A stretch of 14,320 nucleotides of DNA from Pseudomonadota bacterium. Lineage in GTDB: Bacteria > Pseudomonadota > Gammaproteobacteria > Xanthomonadales > Xanthomonadaceae. The stretch lies in the NCBI GenBank assembly GCA_023395465.1, contig JAEWZE010000033.1, positions 1 through 14,320 of the forward strand, written 5' to 3'. This document shows, piece after piece, positions 1 to 6,403 of the stretch. Under the pieces are notes generated by a model that saw only the letters and a list, made by a program, of their open reading frames with translations, searched no databases and had not been told where the DNA came from. Position numbers and translations under genes: made by a program. Numbering within the stretch: the first letter of the stretch is position 1; every line of letters begins with the position of its first letter.

Positions 1-434
1 CTGCGGTCCTTGCGCTCGTCGTACAGCGCGCCCAGGCAGTAGAAGAACATCACGAACGCAAGCACGATGAACGGCCATCCCGAGGCCAGCATCAGGGTCA
101 GGTCGAGGCCGTCGCCCAGCCGGGCGAGTTCCTCGTGCCCCAGCTGCGAGGTCAGCATGCCCAGGTCCAGTCCGTTGAGCTGGATCTCGCTGTCGCCGAG
201 GGAAATGGTCCCGTCTTCGGGCATGGAGTCGCGCGCGGCGACCATGGCGATCACGATGCCCATGGCCGAGAGCAACAGCGAGATCGCTCCGGCCACCAGC
301 GGCGCCCAGAGGAAGCCGCCCTTGTGTTCCCAGAACTCCCGGCGCAGCAGCCAGCCGAAGCGCCGGGCAGGCGAGGCGTGCACGGCGGCGGTCGGACGCG
401 TGCCGGGGGATGCGGTGTGTGCGGCGGCGTTCAT
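1..434 (-). CDS. ABC-2 type transporter permease, N-terminal part (cut by window edge)
   Basis: This is the membrane subunit of an ABC exporter whose ATPase is encoded just upstream. Its ATG (432-434) overlaps the ATPase stop codon in an ATGA tetranucleotide, so the two are translationally coupled. The 144 visible residues hold a basic cytoplasmic start (RRFGWLLRREFWEHKGGF, residues 24-41), a first hydrophobic helix at about 42-65, an acidic polar loop (68-112) and a second helix at about 115-137. This helix, large loop, helix pattern is usual for ABC-2 permeases of GntR/YtrA-controlled operons. The rest lies outside the window, so total length and any fusion are unknown. The substrate cannot be read from sequence. 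Related systems in Firmicutes and Xanthomonas respond to envelope or antimicrobial-peptide stress, but for this copy that is inference. Confidence 0.85.
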   Translation of the reverse strand, partial: MNAAAHTASPGTRPTAAVHASPARRFGWLLRREFWEHKGGFLWAPLVAGAISLLLSAMGIVIAMVAARDSMPEDGTISLGDSEIQLNGLDLGMLTSQLGHEELARLGDGLDLTLMLASGWPFIVLAFVMFFYCLGALYDERKDR

Positions 435-1309
435 GCGTAGGTTCCTTTCATCGTGGCGACGAACAGATCGGCCAGGCCCGGCGTGCGGGTTTCGCCGTAG
501 GGCGCCAGCGCGGTCCGCGATACGCCGTCGAAGAGCATCACGGTCTTGCCGAAGGGCAGGGCACGCTCGTCCACCGGTCCCAGTGCGCGCGCTGGCCCGG
601 CCTGGTCGGCGTTGACCAGCACCTCGACGAAGCGCTCGCCGACGTCCTCCATCGGCGCGTCCAGCACCACCTTGCCGTCGCGGATGAACATCACGTCGGT
701 GAGGATGTGCTCGATCTCCTCGACCTGGTGGGTGGTGATGACGATGGTCTTGTGCTCGTCGAAGTAGTCTTCCAGCAACCGCTGGTAGAACTGCTTGCGG
801 TAGAGGATGTCCAGCCCCAGGGTCGGCTCGTCGAGCACCAGCAGGCGCGCGTCGATGGCCATCACCAGGGCCAGGTGCAGCTGCACGATCATGCCCTTGG
901 ACATCTCGCGCACGCGCTGTGCCGGCTTGAGCTGGGTATTGGCCAGGAAGCGTTCGCAGCGGGCGCGGTCGAAGCGCGGATGCACGCCGGCGACGAAGTC
1001 CACCGCCTCGCGCACCCGCATCCAGCGCGGCAGCACCGCGACGTCGGCGATGAAGCACACGTCGTTCATCAGCTCGTCGCGCTGGTGGCGCGGATCGCGG
1101 CCGAGCACGCTCAGCTCGCCCTCGAACGGGACCAGGCCCAGCATCGCCTTGAGCGCAGTGGTCTTGCCGGCGCCGTTGGGGCCGATCAGGCCGACGATTC
1201 GGCCGGCATCGATGCGGAAGCTGGCGCCGTCGAGCGCGAGCTTGTTCTTGTAGGCCTTGCGCAGGCCGCGCGCGTTCACCACTTGCAGGTTGTCGGCCAC
1301 GGCGTTCAT
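431..1309 (-). CDS. ABC transporter ATP-binding protein (YtrB-like)
   Basis: This is a 292-residue cytoplasmic ATPase that powers the adjoining ABC-2 permease. Walker A is GPNGAGKT at residues 43-50, Walker B is LLVLDE at 156-161, and the switch histidine is H194 in ITTHQVEE. The signature loop is MSKGM at 136-140 instead of LSGGQ, a degenerate form common in this drug/peptide-export subfamily. A C-terminal extension of roughly 75 residues follows the nucleotide-binding fold. I chose the ATG at 1307-1309 because it overlaps the regulator's TGA as ATGA and gives the normal ABC N-terminus. Longer in-frame versions would run through the regulator gene. It is the third gene of a four-gene operon. 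The family is certain; the substrate is not known. Confidence 0.92.
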   Translation of the reverse strand: MNAVADNLQVVNARGLRKAYKNKLALDGASFRIDAGRIVGLIGPNGAGKTTALKAMLGLVPFEGELSVLGRDPRHQRDELMNDVCFIADVAVLPRWMRVREAVDFVAGVHPRFDRARCERFLANTQLKPAQRVREMSKGMIVQLHLALVMAIDARLLVLDEPTLGLDILYRKQFYQRLLEDYFDEHKTIVITTHQVEEIEHILTDVMFIRDGKVVLDAPMEDVGERFVEVLVNADQAGPARALGPVDERALPFGKTVMLFDGVSRTALAPYGETRTPGLADLFVATMKGTYA

Positions 1310-1680
1310 CGCGTGCCTCCGGTGGGCGCCTGCGCCGGCATCAGTTCTTCCAGCGCCAGGCCCAGGCGCTGGATGCGCTCGAGCACCAGCGGCCATTCGT
1401 CGCGCAGGAAGCGCTCGCGTTCGTTGACCAGCAGTTTCTTCGCAGCTTCTTCCGTGACGTACATGCCAAGACCCCTTCGTTTTTCGACCAGCGCCTCGTC
1501 CGCCAGCTCCTGGTAGGCGCGCGAGACGGTGATCGGATTGAGTTGGTATTCCGCGGCCACCTGCCGCACCGAGGGCAGTGCGTCGCCCGGCTTGAGTTCC
1601 CCGTCCAGCATCATCGCGATCACGCGTTCCTTCAGCTGGCGGTAGATGGGAGCGCCGTCGCTCCACTGGATATTGGTCAT
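1306..1680 (-). CDS. ytrA: GntR-family transcriptional regulator, YtrA subfamily
   Basis: This is a 124-residue repressor. A winged helix-turn-helix covers residues about 11-77, with the GntR hallmark segments PIYRQLKERV, GDALPSVRQVA and NPITVSRAYQEL followed by the wing (EKRRGLGMYV). After it comes only a short helical tail of about 45 residues, the small dimerisation region that defines the YtrA subfamily. There is no large effector-binding domain, so any ligand response must act through that tail. The start is the ATG at 1678-1680, four bases after the stop of the preceding gene; upstream in-frame codons fall inside that gene. Linkage to an ABC ATPase and permease is the standard YtrA arrangement. 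The inverted repeat at 2220-2243 is its likely operator, giving autoregulation of the operon. Confidence 0.92.
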   Translation of the reverse strand: MTNIQWSDGAPIYRQLKERVIAMMLDGELKPGDALPSVRQVAAEYQLNPITVSRAYQELADEALVEKRRGLGMYVTEEAAKKLLVNERERFLRDEWPLVLERIQRLGLALEELMPAQAPTGGTR

Positions 1681-1684
1681 GGCT

Positions 1685-2194
1685 TCAGCTCCGGACGCCG
1701 CGGCCCGTCGCGCGCGAGAACGAGAAATAGGGGACGGCCACCGCGCGGCGGACACTGCCGCGGCGCCTGCGCGGCGCGGCCTCCGCATCGCCGGTGGCGG
1801 CCGCAGTGGCAGCGGCGGCCGCGGGCGCGTCCGTCGACAGGATCCCGGAGACGACCGCCTCGGCGGTGGTGGTCGCCACGAATCCGGCGGTCAGGGCGAG
1901 CGCGGTGTCCAGCGAAGCGGTCCTGGCGATCTCGTCTTCGAACTGGCGGCTGCGCGCCAGGATCCGAGCCTGCACGTCGTCGTTCACGCCGTACTCCGCG
2001 GCGGGCGCGGCGGAGTCCTGCGCCTGCGGGCGCTCACCGGCCTCCATGGCCTCCCCGGACGGGCCGGCGCTGGCGGCGACAGCGGGGCGCTGCAGGGCGT
2101 CGGGCGTGACCGGACGGGCGGCGATCAGGCCCAGCGCGAGCACGGTGCCGGTCACCGAGAAAGCCAGTATCGTGTTGCGGAGCTTGCGGTTCAT
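1685..2194 (-). CDS. Hypothetical membrane-anchored or exported Ala-rich protein leading the YtrA operon
   Basis: I do not recognise this 169-residue protein. It starts with a basic stretch (MNRKLRN) and one hydrophobic helix at about residues 7-25, fitting a signal anchor or signal peptide without a lipobox. A low-complexity Ala/Pro/Gly region follows (about 26-65), then a possibly helical part (VNDDVQARILARSRQFEDEIART, about 69-91), a Thr/Ala-rich hydrophobic segment (about 95-120), an Ala tract (125-133), an arginine block (RRRRGSVRR, about 140-148) and a YFSFSR tail. The ATG at 2192-2194 has an AGGA ribosome site at 2203-2206; an earlier in-frame start at 2233 lies inside the promoter/operator. 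The four-base gap to the repressor and sharing of the operator promoter argue that it is a real first cistron. A partner role for the transporter is only a guess. Confidence 0.7.
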   Translation of the reverse strand: MNRKLRNTILAFSVTGTVLALGLIAARPVTPDALQRPAVAASAGPSGEAMEAGERPQAQDSAAPAAEYGVNDDVQARILARSRQFEDEIARTASLDTALALTAGFVATTTAEAVVSGILSTDAPAAAAATAAATGDAEAAPRRRRGSVRRAVAVPYFSFSRATGRGVRS

Positions 2195-2219
2195 GATGAA
2201 CGTCCTGCTCTGGTGGATA

Positions 2220-2243
2220 GGTGTTGTATTCAACTATAACACC
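2220..2243. promoter_or_regulatory. Probable YtrA operator (inverted repeat)
   Basis: The arms GGTGTTGTA (2220-2228) and TATAACACC (2235-2243) are inverted repeats with one mismatch per nine bases and a six-base centre. The outer bases read GGTG, sixteen bases, CACC, which is the spacing I recall for the YtrA site in Xanthomonas citri. The site overlaps the predicted -10 box of the repressor's own operon, so binding would block transcription. The arms and spacing are seen directly; the factor assignment follows from the family and gene order. Confidence 0.8.
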
Positions 2244-2260
2244 AGAACAGGCGATCGCAA
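2233..2260 (-). promoter_or_regulatory. Sigma-70-like promoter of the YtrA/ABC operon
   Basis: Read on the minus strand, a -35 box TTGCGA (2255-2260) is followed after 16 bases by a -10 box TATAGT (2233-2238; five of six consensus bases). Transcription would start near 2226, about 30 bases before the first cistron's ATG. The -10 lies within the inverted repeat at 2220-2243. Confidence 0.6.
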
Positions 2261-2335
2261 GCCTTTTCGCGCCCGGATCGACCCAACTGAAGTCATGGTG
2301 GCGCGCCGCTCCCACTCTCTGTGGCGGAAATCTCA

Positions 2336-2893
2336 ATGAAGACAATGCGTTATGCCATGCTCCTGGCCCTGCTGATGGCCTCGGCGGCGGTTTCGGCCGG
2401 CGACCTGCTGGAGCGCAGCTTCCGGCCACTGACCGGCAAGCAGCCGGTCGACCTGGCCCAGGCCTACGGCGGGCAGGTGCTGCTGATCGTCAACACGGCC
2501 AGCAAATGCGGCCTGGCGCCGCAGTTCGAAGGCCTGGAGGCGCTGCACGCGCGCTACAAGGCGCAGGGTTTCGCCGTGCTCGGTTTCCCTTCGGGCGACT
2601 TCCGCGACCAGGAATTCGAGGACGAAGACAAGATCCTCGAGTTCTGCACGCTCACCTATGGCGTCAAGTTCCCGATGTTCGAGCCGGTGCACGTGGTCGG
2701 GGAGCAGGCCACGCCGCTGTACCGCGAGCTGCTCGAGGCGACCGGCGATGCGCCGGCCTGGAACTTCCACAAGTACCTGGTGGGACGCGACGGCGAGGTC
2801 ATCGCATCGTGGGGAAGCCGCGTGCTGCCGGAGGATCCGTCGATCGTCGCGGCCATCGAACGTGCGCTCAAGGCGCCGCGACCGGGCGCATGA
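2336..2893 (+). CDS. Exported glutathione peroxidase family protein (BtuE-like thiol peroxidase)
   Basis: This is a 185-residue peroxidase of the glutathione peroxidase family with an N-terminal signal peptide (hydrophobic 6-20, likely cut after AVSA, residue 21), so it should act in the periplasm. The peroxidatic residue is cysteine, C58 in NTASKCGL, not selenocysteine. C104 in LEFCTLTYGVKFPMF sits where thioredoxin-dependent members carry the resolving cysteine. W142 and N143 (AWNFHKYLVGRDG) are present. The usual FPCNQF segment reads FPSGDF (85-89), so the glutamine of the catalytic tetrad is replaced by D88. The ATG at 2336 is preceded by GGAAA (2326-2330); a GTG at 2321 would add five residues. 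It diverges from the YtrA operon. Reduction of H2O2 or lipid peroxides is expected from the family; the periplasmic electron donor is unknown. Confidence 0.88.
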   Translation: MKTMRYAMLLALLMASAAVSAGDLLERSFRPLTGKQPVDLAQAYGGQVLLIVNTASKCGLAPQFEGLEALHARYKAQGFAVLGFPSGDFRDQEFEDEDKILEFCTLTYGVKFPMFEPVHVVGEQATPLYRELLEATGDAPAWNFHKYLVGRDGEVIASWGSRVLPEDPSIVAAIERALKAPRPGA

Positions 2894-2931
2894 CCCGCTG
2901 AACGCCGTTCGCGTGCCGCAGCGACGGACGA

Positions 2932-2960
2932 TTGCCGGCGCGCGCGCGGCTCGCGACAAT
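2932..2960 (+). promoter_or_regulatory. Possible promoter of the first FKBP gene
   Basis: TTGCCG (2932-2937) and GACAAT (2955-2960) are separated by 17 bases and each matches four of six sigma-70 consensus bases. They sit in the 114-base gap after the peroxidase gene, about 48 bases before the FKBP start. A small palindrome, GAACG-C-CGTTC (2900-2910), lies just after the peroxidase stop. No better promoter is visible there. Confidence 0.4.
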
Positions 2961-3007
2961 AGGCCGCTCGCGCCGCAGCCGTGGCGACTGCTGGAGTCCT
3001 GCTACCC

Positions 3008-3946
3008 ATGAACCGTGTGATGCGTGGCCTGGCCGCGCTGGGCCTGTGTGCCTTGCTCGTGTCCGGAACCGCCTGGGCGCTGCAGGCGCAGGCCTCCAAG
3101 CCGCTGGCCAGCGAGCGCGAACGGATCAGCTACGTGATCGGCATGGACGTGGGCGAGTCGCTGGTGGCCGCGGGACCCGACATCGATTTCGACAGCTTCG
3201 AGCGCGCCGTTGCCCGGGCGCTGGCCGGCGGTGAGCCGCTGATCGGCGAGCAGGAGGCCGTGCGCGTGGGCCAGGCGCTGATGCAGCGCGTGGCCGCGCG
3301 CAGCGGCCGCCGGATCCCCGGACTGGCCCCCGGCATGCCGCCGCCGGAGGTCGATCGTGCCAAGGTAGGCCTGCTGACCGGCCTCAACGTCGGCCGCTCG
3401 CTGGCCCCGCTGGCCGACTCCATCGATCTTCCGGTGCTGGTGCAGGCCGTGCGTACGGTCACGACGGGCGGGACGCCGTTGCTGGATACCGACCAGGCCT
3501 CGCAGGCGCGTGCGGTGCTTGAAGAGCGTTCGCGCGACCGCGCCCGCCAGCAGGCCGAGGCCAACCGCCAGGCCGGTGCGGATTTCCTCGCCCGCAACCG
3601 CAGCGCCAAGGGCGTGTTCGCCACCGGCTCGGGCCTGCAGTACAGCGTGCTCAAGTCGGGTTCGGGTGCGCGCCCCAGGCCCGGCGACCGCGTCCGCGTG
3701 CACTACCGCGGCACCCTGCTCGACGGCACCGAGTTCGACAGCTCGCTTGCCCGCAACGAGCCGGCCGAGTTCGGCCTGAACCAGGTCATCGCCGGCTGGA
3801 CCGAGGGCCTGACCCTGATGCCGGTGGGTTCGAAGTACCGGTTCTGGATTCCCGGCGAACTGGCCTACGGCCAACGTGGCAGCCCCCCTTTGATCGGCCC
3901 GAACGCCACCCTGGTGTTCGAGGTCGAACTGATCGACATCCTCTGA
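3008..3946 (+). CDS. Exported FKBP-type peptidyl-prolyl isomerase with duplicated N-terminal domain
   Basis: This 312-residue protein carries a signal peptide (MNRVMRGLAALGLCALLVSG..., cut near residue 24-29), so it is a periplasmic or envelope folding factor. It has two N-terminal FKBP_N-like (dimerisation) segments, at about 40-92 and 120-172, aligned without gaps at an 80-residue offset. A charged helix follows (LEERSRDRARQQAEANRQAGADFLARN, about 171-197), then the C-terminal FKBP domain (about 205-312). Isomerase pocket residues are visible in VHYRGTLLDG, TEFDSS, VIAGWTEGL, LAYG and NATLVFEVELIDI. FkpA/Mip proteins usually have one N-terminal domain and about 230-270 residues, so this one is long. 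The ATG at 3008 has GGAG at 2993-2996, slightly far; the ATG at 3020 is the alternative. A paralogue follows 60 bases downstream. Confidence 0.9.
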   Translation: MNRVMRGLAALGLCALLVSGTAWALQAQASKPLASERERISYVIGMDVGESLVAAGPDIDFDSFERAVARALAGGEPLIGEQEAVRVGQALMQRVAARSGRRIPGLAPGMPPPEVDRAKVGLLTGLNVGRSLAPLADSIDLPVLVQAVRTVTTGGTPLLDTDQASQARAVLEERSRDRARQQAEANRQAGADFLARNRSAKGVFATGSGLQYSVLKSGSGARPRPGDRVRVHYRGTLLDGTEFDSSLARNEPAEFGLNQVIAGWTEGLTLMPVGSKYRFWIPGELAYGQRGSPPLIGPNATLVFEVELIDIL

Positions 3947-3951
3947 ACGTC

Positions 3952-3966
3952 GCGGCGTCGCGCCGC
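3952..3966 (+). terminator. GC hairpin between the two FKBP genes
   Basis: GCGGCG (3952-3957) and CGCCGC (3961-3966) form a perfect six-pair stem with a TCG loop, five bases after the first FKBP stop codon. There is no T-run, so it is at best a weak or attenuating terminator, or an mRNA 3'-end stabiliser. Confidence 0.35.
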
Positions 3967-4006
3967 CGGCTTCCCCCGCACTCATGTTCCGCATTGGAGT
4001 AACCCG

Positions 4007-4789
4007 ATGAAGGTTTCGAAGCGTTCCACCTCCCTGGTCGTGCTCGGCACGACGCTCTCGCTGGCGCTGCTGGCCTGCAAGCCGATCGACAAGGACACCG
4101 GCAAGCCGGTCGACGGAGGTGGCAAGGAGTCCACGGCGGCCGCGGCCCCGCTGGGCGGCATGAAGACCGAGCGCGAGCAGGTGAGCTACGTCATCGGCAT
4201 GCAGATCGGCGAGAGCCTGAAGGGCGCCAAGGACGAGGTCGACCTCGACACGCTGTTCAAGTCCGTGCGCAGCACCATCGACGGCAAGGAGCCGCTGCTG
4301 ACCCAGGAAGAGGCCATGCAGGTGATGCAGGACTTCAGCATGCGCATGCAGGCCAAGCAGATGGCCGAGTTCCAGGAGTCGGGCAAGCGCAACGCCGAGG
4401 AAGGCGAGAAGTTCCTGGCGGAGAACGCGAAGAAGGAAGGCGTGCAGACCACCGAGTCGGGCCTGCAGTACCAGGTGTTGACCGCCGGCGAAGGCGCGCG
4501 GCCGTCCGCTGGCGACACGGTGCGGGTGCACTACCGCGGCACCCTGCTCGACGGCGAGGTGTTCGACGATTCCTACGCACGCGGCGAGCCGGTCGAGTTC
4601 GCGCTCCCCCAGGTCGTGCCCGGCTGGCAGGAAGGCCTGCAGCTGATGCCGGTGGGCAGCAAGTACAAGCTGTGGATCCCCGGCAAGCTCGGTTACGGCG
4701 AGCAGGGCACGCCCGGCGGCCCGATCGGTCCCAATGCCACCCTGGTGTTCGAAGTCGAACTGCTGGATATCGTTGACACCGCGCGCTGA
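4007..4789 (+). CDS. FKBP-type peptidyl-prolyl isomerase lipoprotein (Mip/FkpA-like)
   Basis: This is a 260-residue lipoprotein isomerase. The signal ends in a lipobox, LALLAC, with C24 as the lipidated residue. K25 follows, so there is no Asp+2 inner-membrane retention signal and outer-membrane placement is likely. A hydrophilic Gly/Lys linker (25-52) precedes one FKBP_N dimerisation domain (about 53-110), a charged helix (111-145) and a complete FKBP domain (about 150-257; VHYRGTLLDG, VFDDSY, VVPGWQEGL, LGYG, NATLVFEVELLDI). Length and architecture match Mip/FkpA. The ATG at 4007 has a good GGAGT site at 3996-4000. It is a paralogue of the preceding gene, sharing ISYVIGM/VSYVIGM and RVHYRGTLLDG, but is the lipid-anchored, single-N-domain version. 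Its substrates are envelope or secreted proteins by family inference. Confidence 0.92.
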   Translation: MKVSKRSTSLVVLGTTLSLALLACKPIDKDTGKPVDGGGKESTAAAAPLGGMKTEREQVSYVIGMQIGESLKGAKDEVDLDTLFKSVRSTIDGKEPLLTQEEAMQVMQDFSMRMQAKQMAEFQESGKRNAEEGEKFLAENAKKEGVQTTESGLQYQVLTAGEGARPSAGDTVRVHYRGTLLDGEVFDDSYARGEPVEFALPQVVPGWQEGLQLMPVGSKYKLWIPGKLGYGEQGTPGGPIGPNATLVFEVELLDIVDTAR

Positions 4790-4799
4790 TCGCGCGCGG
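4779..4799 (+). terminator. Strong GC hairpin at the FKBP lipoprotein stop codon
   Basis: CCGCGCGC (4779-4786) and GCGCGCGG (4792-4799) make a perfect eight-pair stem. The five-base loop TGATC contains the gene's own TGA (4787-4789). There is no T-tract after it. It could end or slow transcription before ugd, protect the upstream mRNA, or hide bases near the ugd ribosome site thirteen bases further on. Confidence 0.45.
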
Positions 4800-4822
4800 A
4801 CGCTTGGAAGCGGAGTCATGGA

Positions 4823-6169
4823 ATGCAGGTAGCGATCTTCGGGACCGGCTATGTGGGTCTGGTCAGTGGCACCTGCCTGGCGGAAGTCGGGCACCGGGTG
4901 GTCTGCGTCGACATCGACCAGGCCAAGATCGACGGACTCGGGCGCGGCGTGGTGCCGATCTACGAGCCGGGGCTGGAGCCCATGGTCCGGGCCAACCATG
5001 CCGCCGGCCGGCTCTCCTTCACCACCGATGCCGCGGCGGCGGTGGCGTCGGCCGAGGTCATCTTCATCGCCGTGGGCACGCCGCCCGACGAGGACGGCAG
5101 TGCCGACCTGCAGTACGTGCTCGCGGTGGCGACGACCATCGGCCGCCACCTGCGGGCACCGGCGATCGTGGTGGACAAGTCGACCGTGCCGGTCGGCACC
5201 GCCGACCGCGTACGCGCGACGATCGCGGACGAGCTGGCCGCGCGCGATGCGACGATCGACTTCGACGTGGTCTCCAATCCCGAGTTCCTGAAGGAAGGTG
5301 CCGCCGTCGAGGACTGCATGCGTCCCGATCGCATCATCCTGGGCAGCGGCAGCGAGGAGTCGATCGCCAGGCTGCGCCGGCTGTACGCGCCGTTCAACCG
5401 CAACCATGACCGCATCGTGGCGATGGACGTGCGTTCGGCCGAGCTGACCAAGTACGCCGCCAACGCGATGCTGGCGGCGAAGATCAGCTTCATGAACGAG
5501 ATCGCCGGCATCGCCGAGAAGGTCGGCGCGGACGTGGAACTGGTGCGCAAGGGCATCGGCTCCGATCCGCGCATCGGCTGGCACTTCATTTATCCCGGCG
5601 CGGGCTACGGTGGCTCGTGTTTTCCCAAGGACGTGCAGGCGCTGGCCCGTACCGCCGCGCAGCACGGGCACGAGCCGCTGCTGCTCAATGCGGTCGAGGC
5701 GGTGAACGAGCGCCAGAAGGGCCATCTGTTCGAACTGATGCTGCGCCACTACGGAGCGGCCGAGTCGCTGCGCGGCAAGACCGTCGCGCTGTGGGGCCTC
5801 GCGTTCAAGCCCGATACCGACGACATGCGCGCCGCATCGAGCCGGCGCCTGCTGGAGCAGCTGTGGGAAGCAGGCGTGCGCGTGCGCGCCTACGATCCGG
5901 AAGCCCGCGAGGAAGCGCACCGCATCTATGGCCAGCGCGACGACCTTGCGCTGTGCAGCAGCGACGAGGACGCGCTGCAGGACGCCGACGCGCTGGCCGT
6001 GGTCACCGAATGGAAGCAGTTCCGCAGTCCCGATTTCGCCGCGCTGCGCCGGTCGCTGCGCGACGCGGTGATCTTCGACGGCCGCAACCTGTACGAGCCG
6101 GCCGAGGTCGAGGCGGCGGGCATTGCCTACTGGGGCATCGGCCGCGGCCGCTCCATCGGCCTGGAGTGA
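4823..6169 (+). CDS. ugd: UDP-glucose 6-dehydrogenase
   Basis: This 448-residue cytoplasmic enzyme performs the double NAD-dependent oxidation of UDP-glucose to UDP-glucuronate, a precursor for exopolysaccharide or lipopolysaccharide sugars. The N-terminal Rossmann fold opens with GTGYVGLVSG (7-16). The VGTPPDEDG loop (84-92) and the KSTVPVGT segment (119-126) contact NAD. Catalytic residues are visible: E154 in NPEFLKEG, K210 and N214 in ELTKYAANAMLA, and C266 and D270 in GGSCFPKDVQAL. The UDP-binding C-terminal domain (about 310-440) carries LWGLAFKPDTDDMR. Length is normal for the class. The ATG at 4823 has GGAG at 4812-4815. It lacks sugar-polymer neighbours here and instead leads a run of small genes (slyX, DUF2058, hydrolase). 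Confidence 0.96.
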   Translation: MQVAIFGTGYVGLVSGTCLAEVGHRVVCVDIDQAKIDGLGRGVVPIYEPGLEPMVRANHAAGRLSFTTDAAAAVASAEVIFIAVGTPPDEDGSADLQYVLAVATTIGRHLRAPAIVVDKSTVPVGTADRVRATIADELAARDATIDFDVVSNPEFLKEGAAVEDCMRPDRIILGSGSEESIARLRRLYAPFNRNHDRIVAMDVRSAELTKYAANAMLAAKISFMNEIAGIAEKVGADVELVRKGIGSDPRIGWHFIYPGAGYGGSCFPKDVQALARTAAQHGHEPLLLNAVEAVNERQKGHLFELMLRHYGAAESLRGKTVALWGLAFKPDTDDMRAASSRRLLEQLWEAGVRVRAYDPEAREEAHRIYGQRDDLALCSSDEDALQDADALAVVTEWKQFRSPDFAALRRSLRDAVIFDGRNLYEPAEVEAAGIAYWGIGRGRSIGLE

Positions 6170-6174
6170 AGACG

Positions 6175-6390
6175 ATGTCCGACGCACTCGAACAGCGCGT
6201 GGTCGAACTGGAAACGCGGATGGCGTTCCAGGAACAGCTGATTTCGGAACTGAACGATGCGCTCACGCAGATGCGGCTGGAGGCAGTGTCCAGCGCCGAA
6301 CTGTTGAAGCGCGTGCTCGAAGACCTGAAACTCACGCGTGGGGACGGTCCGGGCGATGCCGCCCTGGAACCGCCGCCGCCGCATTACTGA
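6175..6390 (+). CDS. slyX: SlyX family protein
   Basis: This is a 71-residue small cytoplasmic protein. It is largely one heptad-patterned coiled coil (EQRVVELETRMAFQEQLISELNDAL, about 4-29, continuing to about 52) and ends in the typical SlyX Pro-Pro-Pro-His-Tyr tail, here PPPPHY. The molecular role of the family is unknown; the name comes from its location next to slyD, an FKBP-type isomerase, in enterobacteria. The start at 6175 lies five bases after the ugd stop, and its GGAG site (6163-6166) is inside the end of ugd, so the genes are co-transcribed and perhaps coupled. It is followed by the DUF2058 gene after 13 bases. Confidence 0.88.
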   Translation: MSDALEQRVVELETRMAFQEQLISELNDALTQMRLEAVSSAELLKRVLEDLKLTRGDGPGDAALEPPPPHY

Positions 6391-6403
6391 TCCGTCCAAC
6401 GCC

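Noticed and set aside
410..1516. A 368-codon plus-strand frame opposite the ABC ATPase and regulator
   Set aside because: It is antisense to the Walker motifs and the GntR domain, and it is repetitive in composition with no family match.
2034..2429. A 131-codon minus-strand frame spanning the YtrA promoter region
   Set aside because: It runs through the operator and promoter and overlaps both the peroxidase start and the leader gene in another frame; the Pro/Arg/Gly-rich translation has no support.
3002..6187. A 1061-codon open frame on the minus strand across both FKBP genes and ugd
   Set aside because: It is antisense to three clear genes with catalytic motifs, its translation is low-complexity His/Gln/Arg/Ala-rich, and long antisense frames are expected at this GC content and codon bias.
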